Positions 44,308 to 52,789 of a stretch of DNA of 64,000 nt are shown piece after piece. Source of the DNA: Ardenticatenales bacterium (GTDB taxonomy: Bacteria; Chloroflexota; Anaerolineae; Promineifilales; Promineifilaceae); assembly GCA_020634575.1 (NCBI GenBank), contig JACKBM010000015.1, forward strand, positions 48,380-112,379. The letters are read 5' to 3'. The translations under genes were made by a program, and so were the position numbers. Below the pieces are notes generated by a model, which worked only from the letters and a program-made list of their open reading frames with translations, ran no database searches and was not told where the DNA came from. Positions within the stretch are counted from its first letter, which is position 1; each line of letters starts with the position of its first letter.

Positions 44308-45762
44308 TTAACCAGCCAGCAGCCGCCAAATCTGGGCCACCAGGAAGGTGACCAGGAAACCCATGCCTAGAGGGATAAAGGTGGCCAGGGCGGTCCATTT
44401 GCGATTCTTGGTCTCGTTGAAGATGGTGTAGATAGTCGTGGAACAGGGGTTGTGGATGAGCGAGAAGAGCATCAGGTTGACGGCGGTCAGCATCGTCCAG
44501 CCGCCGGCCTGGAAGAGAGACATCGTTTCCGCCTGGGACGTCGTCTCGAAGATAACGCCGGCGCCGGCGCCCGTCGTGGCCTGGCCGGTCATCAGCACCG
44601 TCAGCATCAGGATGGTGGGGATGACAATTTCGTTGGCCGGGATAGCGACGATGTAAGCGACCAGGATGACGCCGTTCAGGCCGACAAGAACCCCGATAGG
44701 GTTGAGCCAGTTGACCAGGTACGCCGCCAGGCTGGTGCCGCCGATGGTGATGTTCGCGCTGAGCCAGATGACGGCACCGGCCGGTAAAGCAAAAACCACC
44801 GCCCGCCACAAAACAATCATGGTGCGGTCAATGATCGAGGTGTAGATAGTTTGCCAGATACGCGGCGGCCGGTAAGGCGGTAACTCCAGGCTAAAGGTCG
44901 AGACCTCCCCTTTGAGAATTGAATGGGAAAGGCCCCAGGAGACGAGAAACGAGAGGCCCACGCCCAGCAGCGCTACCGAGACCACCGCCAGGGCAGAGAT
45001 CAGGCCGCCGAGGTAAGCCGGCACCAGCGAGCCAAAGAAGAGGCTGGCGATGAGGATTTGCGTCGGCCAGCGGCCATTACAGAGGGCGAAGTTGTTGGTG
45101 ATAATGGCGATGAGCCGCTCCCGCGGGCTGTCGATAACCCGCGTCGCCACCACGCCGGCGGCGTTGCAGCCAAAGCCCATCATCATGCTGAGCGCCTGTT
45201 TGCCATGCGCCCCTGACTTCTGGAAGTAACGGTCCAGGTTAAAGGCCACCCGGGGCAAATAGCCAAAATCTTCCAGCAGGGTAAAGAGCGGGAAAAAGAT
45301 CGCCATGGGCGGCAACATGACGCTGACTACCCAGGCGGTTGCCAGATACATACCATCGATCAGCAGGCCGTCCAGCCACCAGGGCAGATGCATAGCCGCC
45401 GCCAACGACTTCAGCAGCGGGTGGCCCTTGTCCAAAAACAGAGTCGCCAGCCAGCCGGAAGGCACATTGGCGCCAGAAATCGTCAGCCAGAAGATCACGG
45501 TAAAAAGGAGAAGCATGACGGGAAAGCCCCAGCGCCGGCTGGTCACGATCCGGTCGATGGTGTGGTCCAGGTCAAAGCGGCGCTCTTTTTCCGGCCAGGT
45601 GACAGCCCGGTCAGCCAGGTTCGCCGCCTCTGCGTAGATCTCTTCCATCAATTGGTCGTGGAAATTGGGGCCGACTTGCCAGCGCAACATTTCGGCGGTG
45701 CGCAGGATCTCTTCGTTGGCGGGACCGGCCGGTCCGCTGCTGATATGGGTCGCCTCGCTCAT
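44308..45762 (-). CDS. feoB: Ferrous iron transporter FeoB, permease half
   Basis: 484 residues equal to the C-terminal part of FeoB. It starts with a helical segment ([20 protein letters not shown]), then about eight or nine membrane segments with the Gate and FeoB-C signatures: [58 protein letters not shown] and [20 protein letters not shown]. The Cys of GFGCN and of NPCST are in place. It overlaps the G-protein half by four bases (ATGA). This is an arranged split with its own start codon, not a homopolymer frameshift. The two products should form the Fe(II) importer in the cytoplasmic membrane. Confidence 0.93.
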   Translation of the reverse strand: MSEATHISSGPAGPANEEILRTAEMLRWQVGPNFHDQLMEEIYAEAANLADRAVTWPEKERRFDLDHTIDRIVTSRRWGFPVMLLLFTVIFWLTISGANVPSGWLATLFLDKGHPLLKSLAAAMHLPWWLDGLLIDGMYLATAWVVSVMLPPMAIFFPLFTLLEDFGYLPRVAFNLDRYFQKSGAHGKQALSMMMGFGCNAAGVVATRVIDSPRERLIAIITNNFALCNGRWPTQILIASLFFGSLVPAYLGGLISALAVVSVALLGVGLSFLVSWGLSHSILKGEVSTFSLELPPYRPPRIWQTIYTSIIDRTMIVLWRAVVFALPAGAVIWLSANITIGGTSLAAYLVNWLNPIGVLVGLNGVILVAYIVAIPANEIVIPTILMLTVLMTGQATTGAGAGVIFETTSQAETMSLFQAGGWTMLTAVNLMLFSLIHNPCSTTIYTIFNETKNRKWTALATFIPLGMGFLVTFLVAQIWRLLAG

Positions 45763-46631
45763 GCTTTTGCCTCCAGCGGCGCGGCCTGCAAGGTGACGGC
45801 CCGCTCCCGCAAATCACCCAGTTCGCCTGTACGCACGGCCTCAGCCATGCGCTGGTCGCCATCCAACAAGCGCAGCGCCACCCAGCGGGCGTTGGGCAGA
45901 TTGGGAAACGCCTGCTCCAGCTCGCCAATCAGCTTTTTAAGGGCCGCCTGAAAAGCGGCTGTGCCACCTGAGCGCCGCCGCGGCCGGCAAACGGTTCGGC
46001 CGGAGGCCACCTCGTTCACCGCCTGCAGCAGATCCATAATGCCTTCGCCATAGCGGGCCGCCGCCGGCACCACCGGCACCCCCAGGTCCCGGGCCAGCCG
46101 CCGCTCATCAACCGCCAGCCCATGGCGCCGGGCCTCATCCATCAGGTTGAGGCAGACCACCGCCCGGTCGGTGATTTCCAGGATTTGCAGCACCAGGTTG
46201 AGGTTGCGTTCTAACCGGGTGGCGTCCACCACGATAATCGTTACGTCCGGCTGGCCGAAAAGGATGAAGTCGCGAGCGACCTCCTCATCCAGGCTGGTGG
46301 ACAGGAGCGAATAAGTGCCCGGCAAGTCAACAATTTTGTAACGGCTGTCCGCGTAGACAAAGCCACCCTCGGCCCGGGTAACCGTCTTGCCAGGCCAATT
46401 GCCGGTATGCTGGCGCAGACCGGTCAGGGCGTTAAAAACGGTGCTCTTGCCGGTGTTGGGATTGCCGGCCAGGGCAACAACATAATCCCAATCCGTCATA
46501 TCCACGCCCAGCTTGCGCAGATTACTGGCATGGTGGACCGGGCAGGTCTCACAGCCTGGCCCAAAAGCCGGTTTAAGGCTATCGGTGAGGTCGATGGTGC
46601 CGTTCGTGTTTTCCTTTTGCTCTTTCATCAT
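45759..46631 (-). CDS. feoB: Ferrous iron transporter FeoB, GTPase half
   Basis: 290 residues with the G domain: Walker [32 protein letters not shown] (G2), [10 protein letters not shown] (G3), LNLMDEA (G4, NxxD), and a helical region to the end. The first 35 residues hold a small Cys motif [10 protein letters not shown] typical of some FeoB N-termini. Translation is coupled to the permease half through ATGA. It follows the DtxR-FeoA gene by only six bases, so iron sensing and uptake are in one operon. ATG 46628 is a second possible start. Fe(II) uptake is suggested to be driven or gated by GTP hydrolysis in this family. Confidence 0.93.
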   Translation of the reverse strand: MMKEQKENTNGTIDLTDSLKPAFGPGCETCPVHHASNLRKLGVDMTDWDYVVALAGNPNTGKSTVFNALTGLRQHTGNWPGKTVTRAEGGFVYADSRYKIVDLPGTYSLLSTSLDEEVARDFILFGQPDVTIIVVDATRLERNLNLVLQILEITDRAVVCLNLMDEARRHGLAVDERRLARDLGVPVVPAAARYGEGIMDLLQAVNEVASGRTVCRPRRRSGGTAAFQAALKKLIGELEQAFPNLPNARWVALRLLDGDQRMAEAVRTGELGDLRERAVTLQAAPLEAKA

Positions 46632-46637
46632 GATTCC

Positions 46638-47690
46638 TCAGGCGGCCAGCGCGGTCGCCGCAATCTCTTCGGCGGCTCGTAACTCAATGAGGGCGGCCTG
46701 ATCGTAGCGCAGGGCGATCAGCGCCCCGCGGATGCGGTAGGCAGTGGGGTCACCGCTGGGGCTCTGCAGTTCAGCGGTAATTTTGGTGCCGGGCAGGATG
46801 CCGAGGTCCAGGAAACGACGGCGCTCCACGCCCCGGCAACGCGGCGAGAGGCCGGCGACGACACCTGTTTCATGCAGCGTCAGCGTCGTCAGACTCCGTA
46901 CATCCTCTGACGCCGCCGCAACCTGGCTGGCTGTCAGCAGCCGCACAGTTACGTTGTTGGCCGCCGCTATGGGCAGGGTATGCTGTTCCCCGCCGGCCCA
47001 GATCGTCATTTCAGCCGAGTCCGCGGCGACAACCTTGATGGTCTCGCCGCTGGTCAGGCCGGCCGCGGCCAGCTGGGCAAAGACAATCTCCGGCTCATCC
47101 TCGATATGGATGATGGTGGCGCTACTGTCAGCGGGCAGTTGGGTCAGGGGTAGGCCCCGTTGGCTGCCAAACAGGCCAGAGGCAGAAGGGATCGGGTCAC
47201 CATGAGGGTCATGGGTCGGGTTGCCCAGACGGGCGGCGAGGGATTCAAGTTCAGCGGGGGCCAGGTTGTGTTCACGGTCTTCGGCGCGGGCGTGCCATTC
47301 GGTGGCGTCAAAGCCGGTTTCTTGGGCCAGGTGGTGTTCCCAGAGGCGGTGGGCGCGGACAATGTGGATGGCGGATTCGCGACCGGCCGGTGTCAGCTTC
47401 AGCTCGCCCCCCACCATTTGCACCAGGTCATCTGCCTGCATGGCCTGCAGCAGCAACGCCGCTTCATTGCGACCCATTTCCAGGGCGCCCGCCACGGTAT
47501 CCGCCGAACAGCGCTGACCTTCTTCTTCGCTCAGCAGCAGACGTTTAAGGGCATCTTCGCGCCGGACCCGGTCCGTCAGCTGGCGGACCCGCTCCCAACG
47601 GGCGTAAAGGCCGCGACGCGGCCAGAATATGAGCGCCAGCAGAGCAGCGACAATAAACGCCACAATAAGTGCCAGAGCAGGATCTACCAT
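46638..47690 (-). CDS. Membrane-anchored DtxR-type regulator fused to FeoA domains
   Basis: 350 residues from ATG 47690 (MVDPALALIVAFIVAALLAL), preceded by AGAGG at six bases. Residues about 5-24 form one membrane helix. A DtxR-like winged helix (KRLLLSEEEGQRCSADTVAG, then ALEMGRNEAALLLQAMQADD) and metal-binding dimerisation part (HRLWEHHLAQETGFDATEWH, EDREHNLAPAE) follow. Two SH3-like FeoA domains finish the protein, one at about 195-265 and one at about 275-345 (VERRRFLDLGILPGTKITAE). A regulator with its own membrane anchor and the FeoB partner domain in one chain is unusual; it could sense iron at the transporter itself. It heads the feoB operon. Confidence 0.85.
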   Translation of the reverse strand: MVDPALALIVAFIVAALLALIFWPRRGLYARWERVRQLTDRVRREDALKRLLLSEEEGQRCSADTVAGALEMGRNEAALLLQAMQADDLVQMVGGELKLTPAGRESAIHIVRAHRLWEHHLAQETGFDATEWHARAEDREHNLAPAELESLAARLGNPTHDPHGDPIPSASGLFGSQRGLPLTQLPADSSATIIHIEDEPEIVFAQLAAAGLTSGETIKVVAADSAEMTIWAGGEQHTLPIAAANNVTVRLLTASQVAAASEDVRSLTTLTLHETGVVAGLSPRCRGVERRRFLDLGILPGTKITAELQSPSGDPTAYRIRGALIALRYDQAALIELRAAEEIAATALAA

Positions 47691-47807
47691 CGTCGACCTC
47701 TCTCCAAGATTTAGCCAAGGCGAAATCAAGATTTTGTCTTATTAAACTACATTTGTGACAAAATGAAAAGTGGCAATTTCCCGGCTCGTTTTAGCGCTAA
47801 ACTCAAC

Positions 47808-47845
47808 AAAAAAGAGGCGGTCAGAAAAGCATCTGACCACCTCTT
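47808..47845 (-). terminator. Rho-independent terminator of gltX
   Basis: On the minus strand GAGGTGGTCAGA / TCTGACCGCCTC with loop TGCTTT is followed by a T-run. It lies 25 bases after the gltX stop codon. Confidence 0.9.
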
Positions 47846-47871
47846 CAAGCCAAAGGGTAGCGGCGAACCAA

Positions 47872-49356
47872 TTAGCCTGCCAGCAGGCCGATGAGTTCGT
47901 CCAGTCGCGCTAGCGTCCGGGCTCGTCCCAAAGCAACTATCGATTCAAACAAGGGTGGGGAAACGGCCTGGCCTGTGATACCAAAGCGCAGCGTTCCCAG
48001 GAAGGGGCCGGCTTTGCCACTGGTTGTGTTCTTTTCGCCTATCTGGCGCAAGCCATCGGCCAGCTTATCCACCGTCAATTCTGGCAGCCCAGCTATCAGT
48101 TCTCGAGCCGCACGGAAGGCTGCCAGAGCATTCTCACGGGGTAACTGCTTGTGAGTAATATCAGCCACAGTAACCGGATCCAGTTCATCTTTGAACAGGA
48201 ATTCCAGCTTTTCGACCGCCTCAGTCAACTGCTTAAGGCGCACATTGATCGCCGGGGCAATCGCCAGCAGCGCTTCCATGTTGACCTCATAGCCGGCCGC
48301 TTCCAGGAACGGACGCAGCGCTTTGGCCAGGTCAACCGGCGACATCTGCTGGATATATTGCCCATTCAGCCATTCCAGCTTGCTAAACGGTAGATTGGTT
48401 GGCGATGGATTGATCCCGGTAATGTCAAAGCGGGGGATGCTTTCGGTTACCGTGTACATTTCCGTATCGTCGCCAAATGACCAGCCCACGTTGCTGATGA
48501 AGTTAACGACGGCCTCTGGCAGGAAGCCACTGTCCCGATATTCACGTACCTGGACCAGCACCTGCTGACCATCTTCCTGGAACGCCTGGTCCCGCTTGCT
48601 CAGTTTGCCCTTGCCACTGGGGCTGAGGACCACCGGCAGATGAGCGTAAATCGGGTGCTGCCAGCCGAACGCTTCATAAATATGCAAATGGAGCGGCCCC
48701 GTGTTGATCCATTCATCCGCCCGCAAGATATGGCTGATTTCCATCAGATGGTCGTCAACGACGTTGGCCAGGTGATAGGTGGGAAAGCCATCAGCCTTGA
48801 GCAGGACCAGGTCATTGAGCTGTTTGTTGTCAAAGGTGATGTCACCACGGATGACGTCCGGCAGGACGGTTTCGCCTTCGAGCGGCATCTTGAAGCGAAT
48901 GACATATTCTTGACCGGCCGCTTCCAGGCGCGCCACTTCCTCTGCCGGCGTGTCCCGGTAACGCCGATCATAGCCGAGCGGCAGCCCTTTGGCCTTCTGT
49001 TCTTCGCGCATTTCGGCCAGCTCTTCGGGCGTGGCAAAACATTTGTACGCGTGACCTGAGTCCAGCAACTGCTGGGCATATTGCTGATAGAGCGCCACGC
49101 GTTCACTTTGAATATAAGGGCCAAACGGACCACCAATGTCCGGGCCTTCATCCCAATCAAGCCCCAACCAGCGCAAGGCGGCCATTTGCTCCTCCATCGC
49201 ATCGGGGATAGTCCGCTTCTGGTCAGTATCCTCAATTCGCAGGATGAACTTGCCGCCATGGTGGCGGGCAAAGAGCCAGTTAAACAGGGCGGTCCGAGCG
49301 CCGCCAATGTGCAGGTAGCCGGTCGGGCTGGGGGCAAATCTTACTCTGACAGTCAT
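47872..49356 (-). CDS. gltX: Glutamyl-tRNA synthetase
   Basis: Class I synthetase for tRNA-Glu, and in many bacteria also for tRNA-Gln. 494 residues from ATG 49356 (MTVRVRFAPSPTGYLHIGGA). HIGH motif is HIGG in APSPTGYLHIGGARTALFNW; the KMSKS loop reads GKLSKRD. The anticodon-binding domain forms the C-terminal third. The longer open frame upstream is derived from a repeat block and was rejected. TACACT at 49371-49366 is only nine bases before the ATG and no ribosome site is present, so the message may be leaderless. No gatCAB genes are in the window, so discrimination cannot be judged. Confidence 0.96.
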   Translation of the reverse strand: MTVRVRFAPSPTGYLHIGGARTALFNWLFARHHGGKFILRIEDTDQKRTIPDAMEEQMAALRWLGLDWDEGPDIGGPFGPYIQSERVALYQQYAQQLLDSGHAYKCFATPEELAEMREEQKAKGLPLGYDRRYRDTPAEEVARLEAAGQEYVIRFKMPLEGETVLPDVIRGDITFDNKQLNDLVLLKADGFPTYHLANVVDDHLMEISHILRADEWINTGPLHLHIYEAFGWQHPIYAHLPVVLSPSGKGKLSKRDQAFQEDGQQVLVQVREYRDSGFLPEAVVNFISNVGWSFGDDTEMYTVTESIPRFDITGINPSPTNLPFSKLEWLNGQYIQQMSPVDLAKALRPFLEAAGYEVNMEALLAIAPAINVRLKQLTEAVEKLEFLFKDELDPVTVADITHKQLPRENALAAFRAARELIAGLPELTVDKLADGLRQIGEKNTTSGKAGPFLGTLRFGITGQAVSPPLFESIVALGRARTLARLDELIGLLAG

Positions 49357-49389
49357 AGCGGAAGGAGTGTAACAGGGAATGGGGGTGGT

Positions 49390-49552
49390 GAAAAGCGTGA
49401 GTTTGGTGGTCAGCGCGCTGCGCTTCTGGCCGTCAGCACGTTCGCTTCGCTCACTTTCAGCCATCGGTACGCTTCGCTTTCAGTGACCACTGAGAACAAG
49501 CGTAGCGAGTGGGCTGGCCGCTGAAAGGGCCAGAGGCCCGTACTGACCGCTG
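49390..49552. repeat. Second block of GTACGCTTCGCTTTCAG-type inverted motifs
   Basis: The spacer between gltX and rodA contains the same modules as 13090-13345: CAGCACGTTCGCTTCGCTCA, GTACGCTTCGCTTTCAG and reverse-complement forms (AAGCGTAGCGAGTGGGCTGG). The block is again organised as a broad palindrome. It gives rise to a false N-terminal extension of gltX. Confidence 0.8.
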
Positions 49553-50662
49553 CTAACCAAACTCCTGCTTCCGATGCCGCATCAAAATCGACTGGACGAC
49601 GCCGATGCCGATGAAGAGGGTGACGAGGGCGCTGCCGCCGTAGCTGACGAAGGGCAGGGTGAGGCCGGTGACAGGCACGACCTGGACGTTCATGCCGACG
49701 GAGACGGTGGTCTGGAAGAAAAGGAAGGCGGCGATGCCGACGCAGATAAGGCGACCGGCCGGATCCGGCGTGATCGCCGCCACGCGCAAGATCCGCACCA
49801 GAATAAAGCCAATCAGAAGCAATACCACCAACGAACCAAAGAAAAAGCCCATCTCCTCCGTAATCATGGAAAAGATGAAGTCCGTGTGCTGCACCCGCAG
49901 GAAACCGAGCTGGCTCTGCGTACCCTGAAAATAACCTTTGCCGAACCAGCCACCTGAACCAATGCTGATCAGCGCCTGGTTAATATTAAACTGCTGCTCC
50001 GGATCAGAAGCGGGATCGACAAAAATAGCCAGCCGCGCCAGCTGATAATCCTGCAGAAAAGGCAGCGCTACCGAGACGGCGGCCAGACCGACCACTGCCA
50101 GGACAGCCACATGGGTCATGGGCAGACCGGCCATCACCAGCATGATAAACCAGATGAAGCTGAACAGGATCGACATACCCAGGTCCGGCTGCAAGAAAAT
50201 GAACAGCACCGGCACCCCCAGATAAACAATGGCCAGCAACGTGTTGGAAAACCGGTGGATATACTGCTGCCGTTGGGCCAGGAAAGCACCAAACGTGATG
50301 GCAAAAAAGATACGCCCTAACTCCGTGGGCTGAAAGTTTAGCCCGGGCGCAATCACGATCCAGCGCTGCGCTGAGTTACCCAGCGTACCGGCAATCAAAA
50401 TGAAAATCAGCGTTCCCAGAAAAGCGATATAGATGAACCAATGGGAGGAGGTCAGGATGCGGTAATCAATGGCCGCGATGATAAAAAGCGCCACTACGCC
50501 GGTAGAAGCGAACACAAGCTGGCGCAGCTCGTAGCCTTCAAACTCCGGTGCGCCGGTGATGGCGCTGCGGATCATCACAATGCCGTATGTGGTTAAAAGC
50601 AGAACGGCGGCCAACAACCAGAGGTCGAAGTACCGCCACACTGATGTGTTATTCGGAAACAT
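49553..50662 (-). CDS. rodA: Rod shape-determining protein RodA (SEDS family)
   Basis: SEDS-family peptidoglycan glycosyltransferase, 369 residues, about ten membrane segments. Signatures include FQPTELGRIFFAITFGAFLA, LFIFLQPDLGMSILFSFIWF, FGKGYFQGTQSQLGFLRVQH, HTDFIFSMITEEMGFFFGSL and VVPVTGLTLPFVSYGGSAL. The conserved Asp of the large outside loop (DLGM) is present. It is the last gene of the run minC, minD, minE, rodA. RodA usually works with a class B penicillin-binding protein, which is not in this window. Combined with Min genes it links rod elongation and division-site choice, implying rod or filament cells. Confidence 0.95.
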   Translation of the reverse strand: MFPNNTSVWRYFDLWLLAAVLLLTTYGIVMIRSAITGAPEFEGYELRQLVFASTGVVALFIIAAIDYRILTSSHWFIYIAFLGTLIFILIAGTLGNSAQRWIVIAPGLNFQPTELGRIFFAITFGAFLAQRQQYIHRFSNTLLAIVYLGVPVLFIFLQPDLGMSILFSFIWFIMLVMAGLPMTHVAVLAVVGLAAVSVALPFLQDYQLARLAIFVDPASDPEQQFNINQALISIGSGGWFGKGYFQGTQSQLGFLRVQHTDFIFSMITEEMGFFFGSLVVLLLIGFILVRILRVAAITPDPAGRLICVGIAAFLFFQTTVSVGMNVQVVPVTGLTLPFVSYGGSALVTLFIGIGVVQSILMRHRKQEFG

Positions 50663-50701
50663 CGCTAATTTTCCCGGAAGCCGGCCCGGAAAAGCAATTT
50701 C

Positions 50702-50965
50702 TTAACTGCGTCGCCCGTTGCTCTGCAATGGCACCTCCGCCACAAGGCGACTCTCGGACTGGGTGCGGGTCAGGTTGATCTCCACACTCTCAGCGTCAAC
50801 CGCCAGATGCTTGGCGATCACGTCGATAATATCATCCTTGATCAGTTCCAACAAACCAGGCGAAATGTCACTGCGATCATGGGTCAGGACCATTTGCAGC
50901 CGGTTTTTAGCGATTGAACCGCTTTTCGGTTTCCCCCCTAACAGACGTTCAAACCACCCCATCAT
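50702..50965 (-). CDS. minE: Cell division topological specificity factor MinE
   Basis: 87 residues, typical length. The N-terminus MMGWFERLLGGKPKS resembles the membrane-targeting start. The MinD-contact helix is RLQMVLTHDRSDISPGLLEL, then IKDDIIDVIAKHLAVDAESV and VEINLTRTQS form the dimer domain. MinE stimulates MinD ATPase and makes the Min system oscillate in species that have it. The start codon overlaps the minD stop region (position 50965), so translation is coupled. Confidence 0.95.
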   Translation of the reverse strand: MMGWFERLLGGKPKSGSIAKNRLQMVLTHDRSDISPGLLELIKDDIIDVIAKHLAVDAESVEINLTRTQSESRLVAEVPLQSNGRRS

Positions 50966-51771
50966 TACCTCCTAAAGGCGGCTATTCCCGACCGCAGCCG
51001 ATCCAGGAAACCATCTTTTTGCGCCAGATCCATCATCGGGACTTCCTGCCCTTGCAACCGCATGGCGATGTTGCGGAAAGCCTGGGCTGCTCTGGCAGTG
51101 GAGCCATTCAAGGCAACCGGAGCCCCTTTATTAGAAGATATTAAAATTGACTCGTCATCCGGGATGACACCAATGACATCGATGCGCAAAATATCCCAGA
51201 TGTCCTCGACGGAGAGCATATCCTGACGGGCCACCATGCCCGGCTTTAGCCGATTAATAATGAGCCGCGCCGGTCCTTTCTCTTCCGCTTCAATCAGGCC
51301 AATGATCCGGTCCGCGTCACGCACGGCGGAGACTTCGGGGTTGGTGACGATGAGGACGTAGTCGGCCGGGGCGATGGCGTTGCGGAAGCCCCGTTCGATA
51401 CCGGCCGGTGAGTCAATCAAAATGTAATCCATTTCCTCACGCAGCTGGTCACAGACCAACACCATGTCTGACGGGCTCACCGCCATTTTGTCCCGCGTCT
51501 GCGCTGCCGGGATCAGATAAAGCTCCGGCACCCGTTTGTCCCGAATCATCGCCTGGTTCAGGCGACAGCGCCCCTCAACCACGTCCACCAGGTCGTAGAC
51601 AATGCGATTTTCCAGACCCATAACGATATCCAGGTTGCGCAGACCGATATCGCTATCGATCGCCACCACTTTTTTGCCACCGGCAGCCAGGGCAGCAGCC
51701 AGGTTAGCCGTGACCGTTGTTTTGCCAACGCCACCTTTTCCTGAAGTTATGGTTACGACGCGACCACTCAT
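50965..51771 (-). CDS. minD: Septum site-determining ATPase MinD
   Basis: 268 residues from ATG 51771 (MSGRVVTITSGKGGVGKTTV). AGGAG stands six bases upstream, which decides this start over the longer frame. The deviant Walker A GKGGVGKT, switch DSDIGLRNLDIVMGLENR and IDSPAGIERGF are all present. The C-terminus DGFLDRLRSGIAAFRR is the amphipathic membrane-binding helix. MinD recruits MinC to the membrane to block FtsZ assembly away from midcell. minC lies upstream and minE downstream, completing the system. Confidence 0.97.
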   Translation of the reverse strand: MSGRVVTITSGKGGVGKTTVTANLAAALAAGGKKVVAIDSDIGLRNLDIVMGLENRIVYDLVDVVEGRCRLNQAMIRDKRVPELYLIPAAQTRDKMAVSPSDMVLVCDQLREEMDYILIDSPAGIERGFRNAIAPADYVLIVTNPEVSAVRDADRIIGLIEAEEKGPARLIINRLKPGMVARQDMLSVEDIWDILRIDVIGVIPDDESILISSNKGAPVALNGSTARAAQAFRNIAMRLQGQEVPMMDLAQKDGFLDRLRSGIAAFRR

Positions 51772-51861
51772 TGGCATCTCCTTAGCCAGCAAAATGGGCC
51801 GAAGCAAGCCCCCGGCCGATCCGGGCGGACCGGCCGGGGCTTTTCCGCCTCGTCCCTAAAA

Positions 51862-52578
51862 TCAGCCTCGCCACAGTTCAGCCACGATCTGGCCGTTCTG
51901 GATGGAGGCAATTTCCGGTTCTAAACGCCGGGCTGCTCCCGGCGGTGATATGGTTATCTTATCGGCAATCCGCAGCTGCGTGGGCGCCAACCCAAGGGCG
52001 CAGACGGTGGCGCTTTCGTCGCCCGCTACGCCGGCATGGACCAATCCCAGCAGCCGCCCCCAGACCAGCACATTGCCAGTGGCGATGATCTCAGCGCCCT
52101 TGTTGACGTCGCCAATCACTACCACGTGGCCCTCATGCTGAATGGAGCGGCCGGAACGCAATGTCTCGGTCAGGATGAGGCCGTTGCTGGGAAAATCCTG
52201 GGGAATAGTCTGGGCCTGATCTTCAGCCGCCAGCGTGAGCTCCGGCAGTAGATTCCCTTCCAGGTCAGTCGCCGTGCCGGGTAGCCGCGTGGCCAGTCCT
52301 GCCTGGCGCGCCGTCTCCCGGGTCAGCCCATCCGTCGTCAGGATGGCCCACAATTCGATGTCCAGTTCCGCCAGGGCGCGTTGGGTCGCCAGCATCTGGG
52401 CTTTGTTCAGCCGCCGGTTGCCGACATCCAGCGCCAGCCGGCTGCCGCGCAGAAAATCACCACGCTCTGCCAGCGCCTGGGGCAGTTCGATGGCCAACTC
52501 GTCCGGCGCCAGATGTTTCACCGAGACCAGCAGCCCATCACGTACACCCTTGATCTGTAAATCCGCAACTTGTGTCAT
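51862..52578 (-). CDS. minC: Septum site-determining protein MinC
   Basis: 238 residues from ATG 52578 (MTQVADLQIKGVRDGLLVSV). The N-terminal domain (about 1-100) is the FtsZ-inhibiting part. The C-terminal beta-helix has the characteristic LRSGRSIQHEGHVVVIGDVN, KGAEIIATGNVLVWGRLLGL and VHAGVAGDESATVCALGLAP, the surface bound by MinD. First gene of the min-rodA run. The frame is open further upstream, but the extension has no family features. AGGAG is 14 bases before the ATG, a little far. Confidence 0.93.
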   Translation of the reverse strand: MTQVADLQIKGVRDGLLVSVKHLAPDELAIELPQALAERGDFLRGSRLALDVGNRRLNKAQMLATQRALAELDIELWAILTTDGLTRETARQAGLATRLPGTATDLEGNLLPELTLAAEDQAQTIPQDFPSNGLILTETLRSGRSIQHEGHVVVIGDVNKGAEIIATGNVLVWGRLLGLVHAGVAGDESATVCALGLAPTQLRIADKITISPPGAARRLEPEIASIQNGQIVAELWRG

Positions 52579-52678
52579 GCTCTGAACCTGGCTCCTGGAA
52601 GGGAGTATTGTTGTAATGATACAACACCTGTTGCAGAATTGCAACTGTCTCTTTGGTAAAGCGTGTGCCCAGAAGTGT

Positions 52679-52734
52679 GAATAAGGAGATGTTGCCCGGC
52701 CGCGGCGTTGGAACGCCGCGGTGCATTCTTATTC
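52679..52734. repeat. 56-bp nested palindrome upstream of minC
   Basis: Outer arms GAATAAG / CTTATTC and a perfect inner palindrome CCGCGGCGTTGGAACGCCGCGG (52700-52721). It lies between the hybrid kinase stop codon and minC on the minus strand. No U-tract. It could be a 3'-end hairpin of the kinase message or a dispersed repeat. Confidence 0.7.
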
Positions 52735-52789
52735 GTTTACTTACAACAACAATCTTGTGGATTCGTTTGTTAGCGGGAGACGCCGGTGA

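Noticed and set aside
45759..45762. FeoB split as a sequencing frameshift
   Set aside because: The halves overlap as ATGA, each has its own linker sequence, and no homopolymer is at the junction, unlike the icmF breaks.
49357..49464. Longer N-terminus for gltX
   Set aside because: The extra 36 residues come from the repeat block, while the synthetase family begins at MTVRVRFAPSPTG.
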